Of a stretch of 64,000 nt of DNA, positions 62,755-64,000 are shown piece by piece. This DNA comes from Microbacterium aurantiacum (GTDB lineage: Bacteria; Actinomycetota; Actinomycetes; Actinomycetales; Microbacteriaceae). Below the pieces are notes generated by a model, which made no database searches, was not told the origin of the DNA, and worked only from the letters and a program-made list of their open reading frames with translations. Location of the stretch: NCBI RefSeq assembly GCF_021654035.1, contig NZ_JAJPDW010000003.1, positions 1 to 64,000 on the forward strand, given 5' to 3'. Every line of letters starts with the position of its first letter. The stretch's first letter is position 1. The position numbers were made by a program, and so were the translations under genes.

Positions 62755-64000
62755 GCGTCGCCGACATCACGCGCCCGCGCGCCGGGGCGTCCCGCACGCG
62801 CCTCATCCAGGAGCGCCCGATGCGCTTCCCTGACACCCGTTCGCGCGCGCTGATGTCGCGCCGCGGCTGGTGGCTCGTGGGGCTTAACTTCCTCATCCCC
62901 GGCTCGGCGCAGGCCGTTGCGGGCGGACGCCGCCTCGCGCGTATCGGTCTCGGTGCGACCCTCGCGATGTGGCTGCTCGTCATCGTCGGCGTCGTCACGG
63001 CGGCCCTGTGGCCCGGCGTCCTCTTCGTCCTCGGCACGAACCCCTTCTTCCTCCTGGCCGCGCAGGTGCTGCTCGCCGGCTACGCCCTCCTGTGGGCGGT
63101 CCTCACCGTCGACACGCTGCGGCTCGTCCGCCTCGTGAAGACCGCCCCGTTCGCGCGGGTGGGGATCGCCGTCCTCGCCATCGTCCTCCTCGTCGTCTCG
63201 GGGGGCACCGCCGCGTACGGCGCGACGCTCGCCGGGACCACGCGCACGACGCTCGGCGACATCTTCGGGCAGAGCGGTCCGGTCGTCCCGCCGTCGAACG
63301 GCTACTACAACATCCTCCTGCTGGGCGCCGACTCCGGTGAGGGGCGCGACTCCATGCGCTTCGACAGCATCTCGGTCGTCTCGGTCAACGCCGAGACCGG
63401 CGCGACGACGATCACCGGCATCCCGCGGGACATGCCGAACTTCCCGTTCGCTCCCGGCCCGATGCAGGACAAGTACCCGAACGGACACGAGGGTTTCGCG
63501 CACCCGACCTGCGGATGGGGGAGCGGCGTCAACCAGCTCCGTACCGAGGTCGAGGTCTGCCAGGACGGCTCGCTGCTGTATCCGGATGCCGCCGACAACG
63601 GCTCCGCGCCGGCGATCGAGGCGACGAAGGATGCCGCGGAAGGCATCCTCGGCATCGAGATCCCCTACTACGTCTTCGTCGACATGCACGGTTTCGCGTC
63701 GCTCGTCGACGCCCTCGGCGGCGTCGAGATTGATGTCGCCGAGCGTCTGCCCAAGGGTGGCGGCCCGGCCTATGACGGCCAGCCCGTAGACGAGTGGGCG
63801 ATCGGCTGGATCGAACCGGGCCTGCAGCGCATGGATGGCGACACCGCGCAGTGGTACGCCCGCTCGCGCTACACCACGAGCGACTTCGACCGTATGGAGC
63901 GCCAGCGCATCCTCCAGCAGGCGATCCTGGCTCAGTTCACCCCGCAGACGGTGCTCGCGAACTTCCAGCAGCTGGCCGTCGCCGGGGCGGATCTCGTCGA
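62751..64000 (+). CDS. LytR-CpsA-Psr family protein, 3' end cut by the window
   Basis: At least 416 residues are present and the gene runs off the window. Three or four membrane segments (about 45-165) precede the LCP domain: [50 protein letters not shown] and [18 protein letters not shown], with the conserved Asp and Arg residues of lipid-pyrophosphate binding. Members transfer teichoic-acid or arabinogalactan-like polymers to peptidoglycan. The extra N-terminal helices differ from the usual single anchor. GTG 62751 overlaps the purE stop. Confidence 0.9.
   Translation, partial: MSVADITRPRAGASRTRLIQERPMRFPDTRSRALMSRRGWWLVGLNFLIPGSAQAVAGGRRLARIGLGATLAMWLLVIVGVVTAALWPGVLFVLGTNPFFLLAAQVLLAGYALLWAVLTVDTLRLVRLVKTAPFARVGIAVLAIVLLVVSGGTAAYGATLAGTTRTTLGDIFGQSGPVVPPSNGYYNILLLGADSGEGRDSMRFDSISVVSVNAETGATTITGIPRDMPNFPFAPGPMQDKYPNGHEGFAHPTCGWGSGVNQLRTEVEVCQDGSLLYPDAADNGSAPAIEATKDAAEGILGIEIPYYVFVDMHGFASLVDALGGVEIDVAERLPKGGGPAYDGQPVDEWAIGWIEPGLQRMDGDTAQWYARSRYTTSDFDRMERQRILQQAILAQFTPQTVLANFQQLAVAGADLV

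Overview
The window is high-GC (about 70%) DNA from an actinobacterium, most likely Microbacteriaceae and probably Microbacterium or a close relative. The grounds are the GC-rich third codon positions, the frequent GTG starts, the actinobacterial gene set (NAD(P)H-quinone dehydrogenase without redox cysteines, acyl-CoA carboxylase with an epsilon subunit, LytR-CpsA-Psr protein, BrkB-family protein), and many genes whose -10 box sits 6-7 bases before the start codon. It reads as ordinary chromosome. No rRNA, tRNA, CRISPR array, prophage or transposase was seen.

Layout. 59-6761: an ABC exporter, a DrrA/DrrB-type ABC-2 operon, an MHS-type MFS importer and a small membrane protein. 6810-10497: riboflavin operon ribD-ribE-ribBA-ribH under an FMN riboswitch, with a hairpin that can mask the ribD ribosome binding site. 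10568-15856: a SorC-family regulator divergent from glpD-glpF-glpK, with a 22-bp perfect palindrome between them. 15932-20518: an Fpg/Nei glycosylase, trpS, exonuclease III and a BrkB-family membrane protein. 20528-24084: succinate dehydrogenase (sdhC-D-A-B). 24345-25460: mannose-1-phosphate guanylyltransferase. 25634-33842: nucleoside uptake (BMP lipoprotein, ATPase, two permeases) and salvage (cdd, deoA, add). 34216-35175: a DUF559 nuclease-fold protein lying between repeat clusters. 35573-44233: an alpha/beta hydrolase and a mannitol PTS operon (orphan EIIB, HPr, EI, MtlA, MtlF, MtlD) with a divergent PRD-type regulator. 44336-49082: GNAT acetyltransferase, purine nucleoside phosphorylase, phosphomannomutase and quinone dehydrogenase. 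49137-59318: biotin-dependent acyl-CoA carboxylase (alpha, beta and epsilon at two sites) and BirA, with maf, a TrmA-family methyltransferase and a two-component system lying between. 59447-64000: PH-domain protein, purK, nitroreductase, purE and a truncated LytR-CpsA-Psr gene.

Two carbon-use themes recur. Nucleosides are imported, then deaminated or phosphorolysed, with the purine phosphorylase and a phosphohexomutase or phosphopentomutase further along. Glycerol and mannitol enter through their own operons, each facing a divergent regulator.

The least explained feature is a family of nine intergenic elements at four sites. Each starts with AACTCCTC and ends with GAGGAGTT. The span between these ends is always 73-74 bp although the interior varies. 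A conserved mismatch in the stem gives each element a direction. One copy forms the 3' end of the DUF559 gene, and the clusters on either side of that gene point in opposite directions. Other observations are an excess of the word GGATGCC/GGCATCC, a second hairpin family, and three promoters whose -10 box contains the stop codon of the preceding gene.
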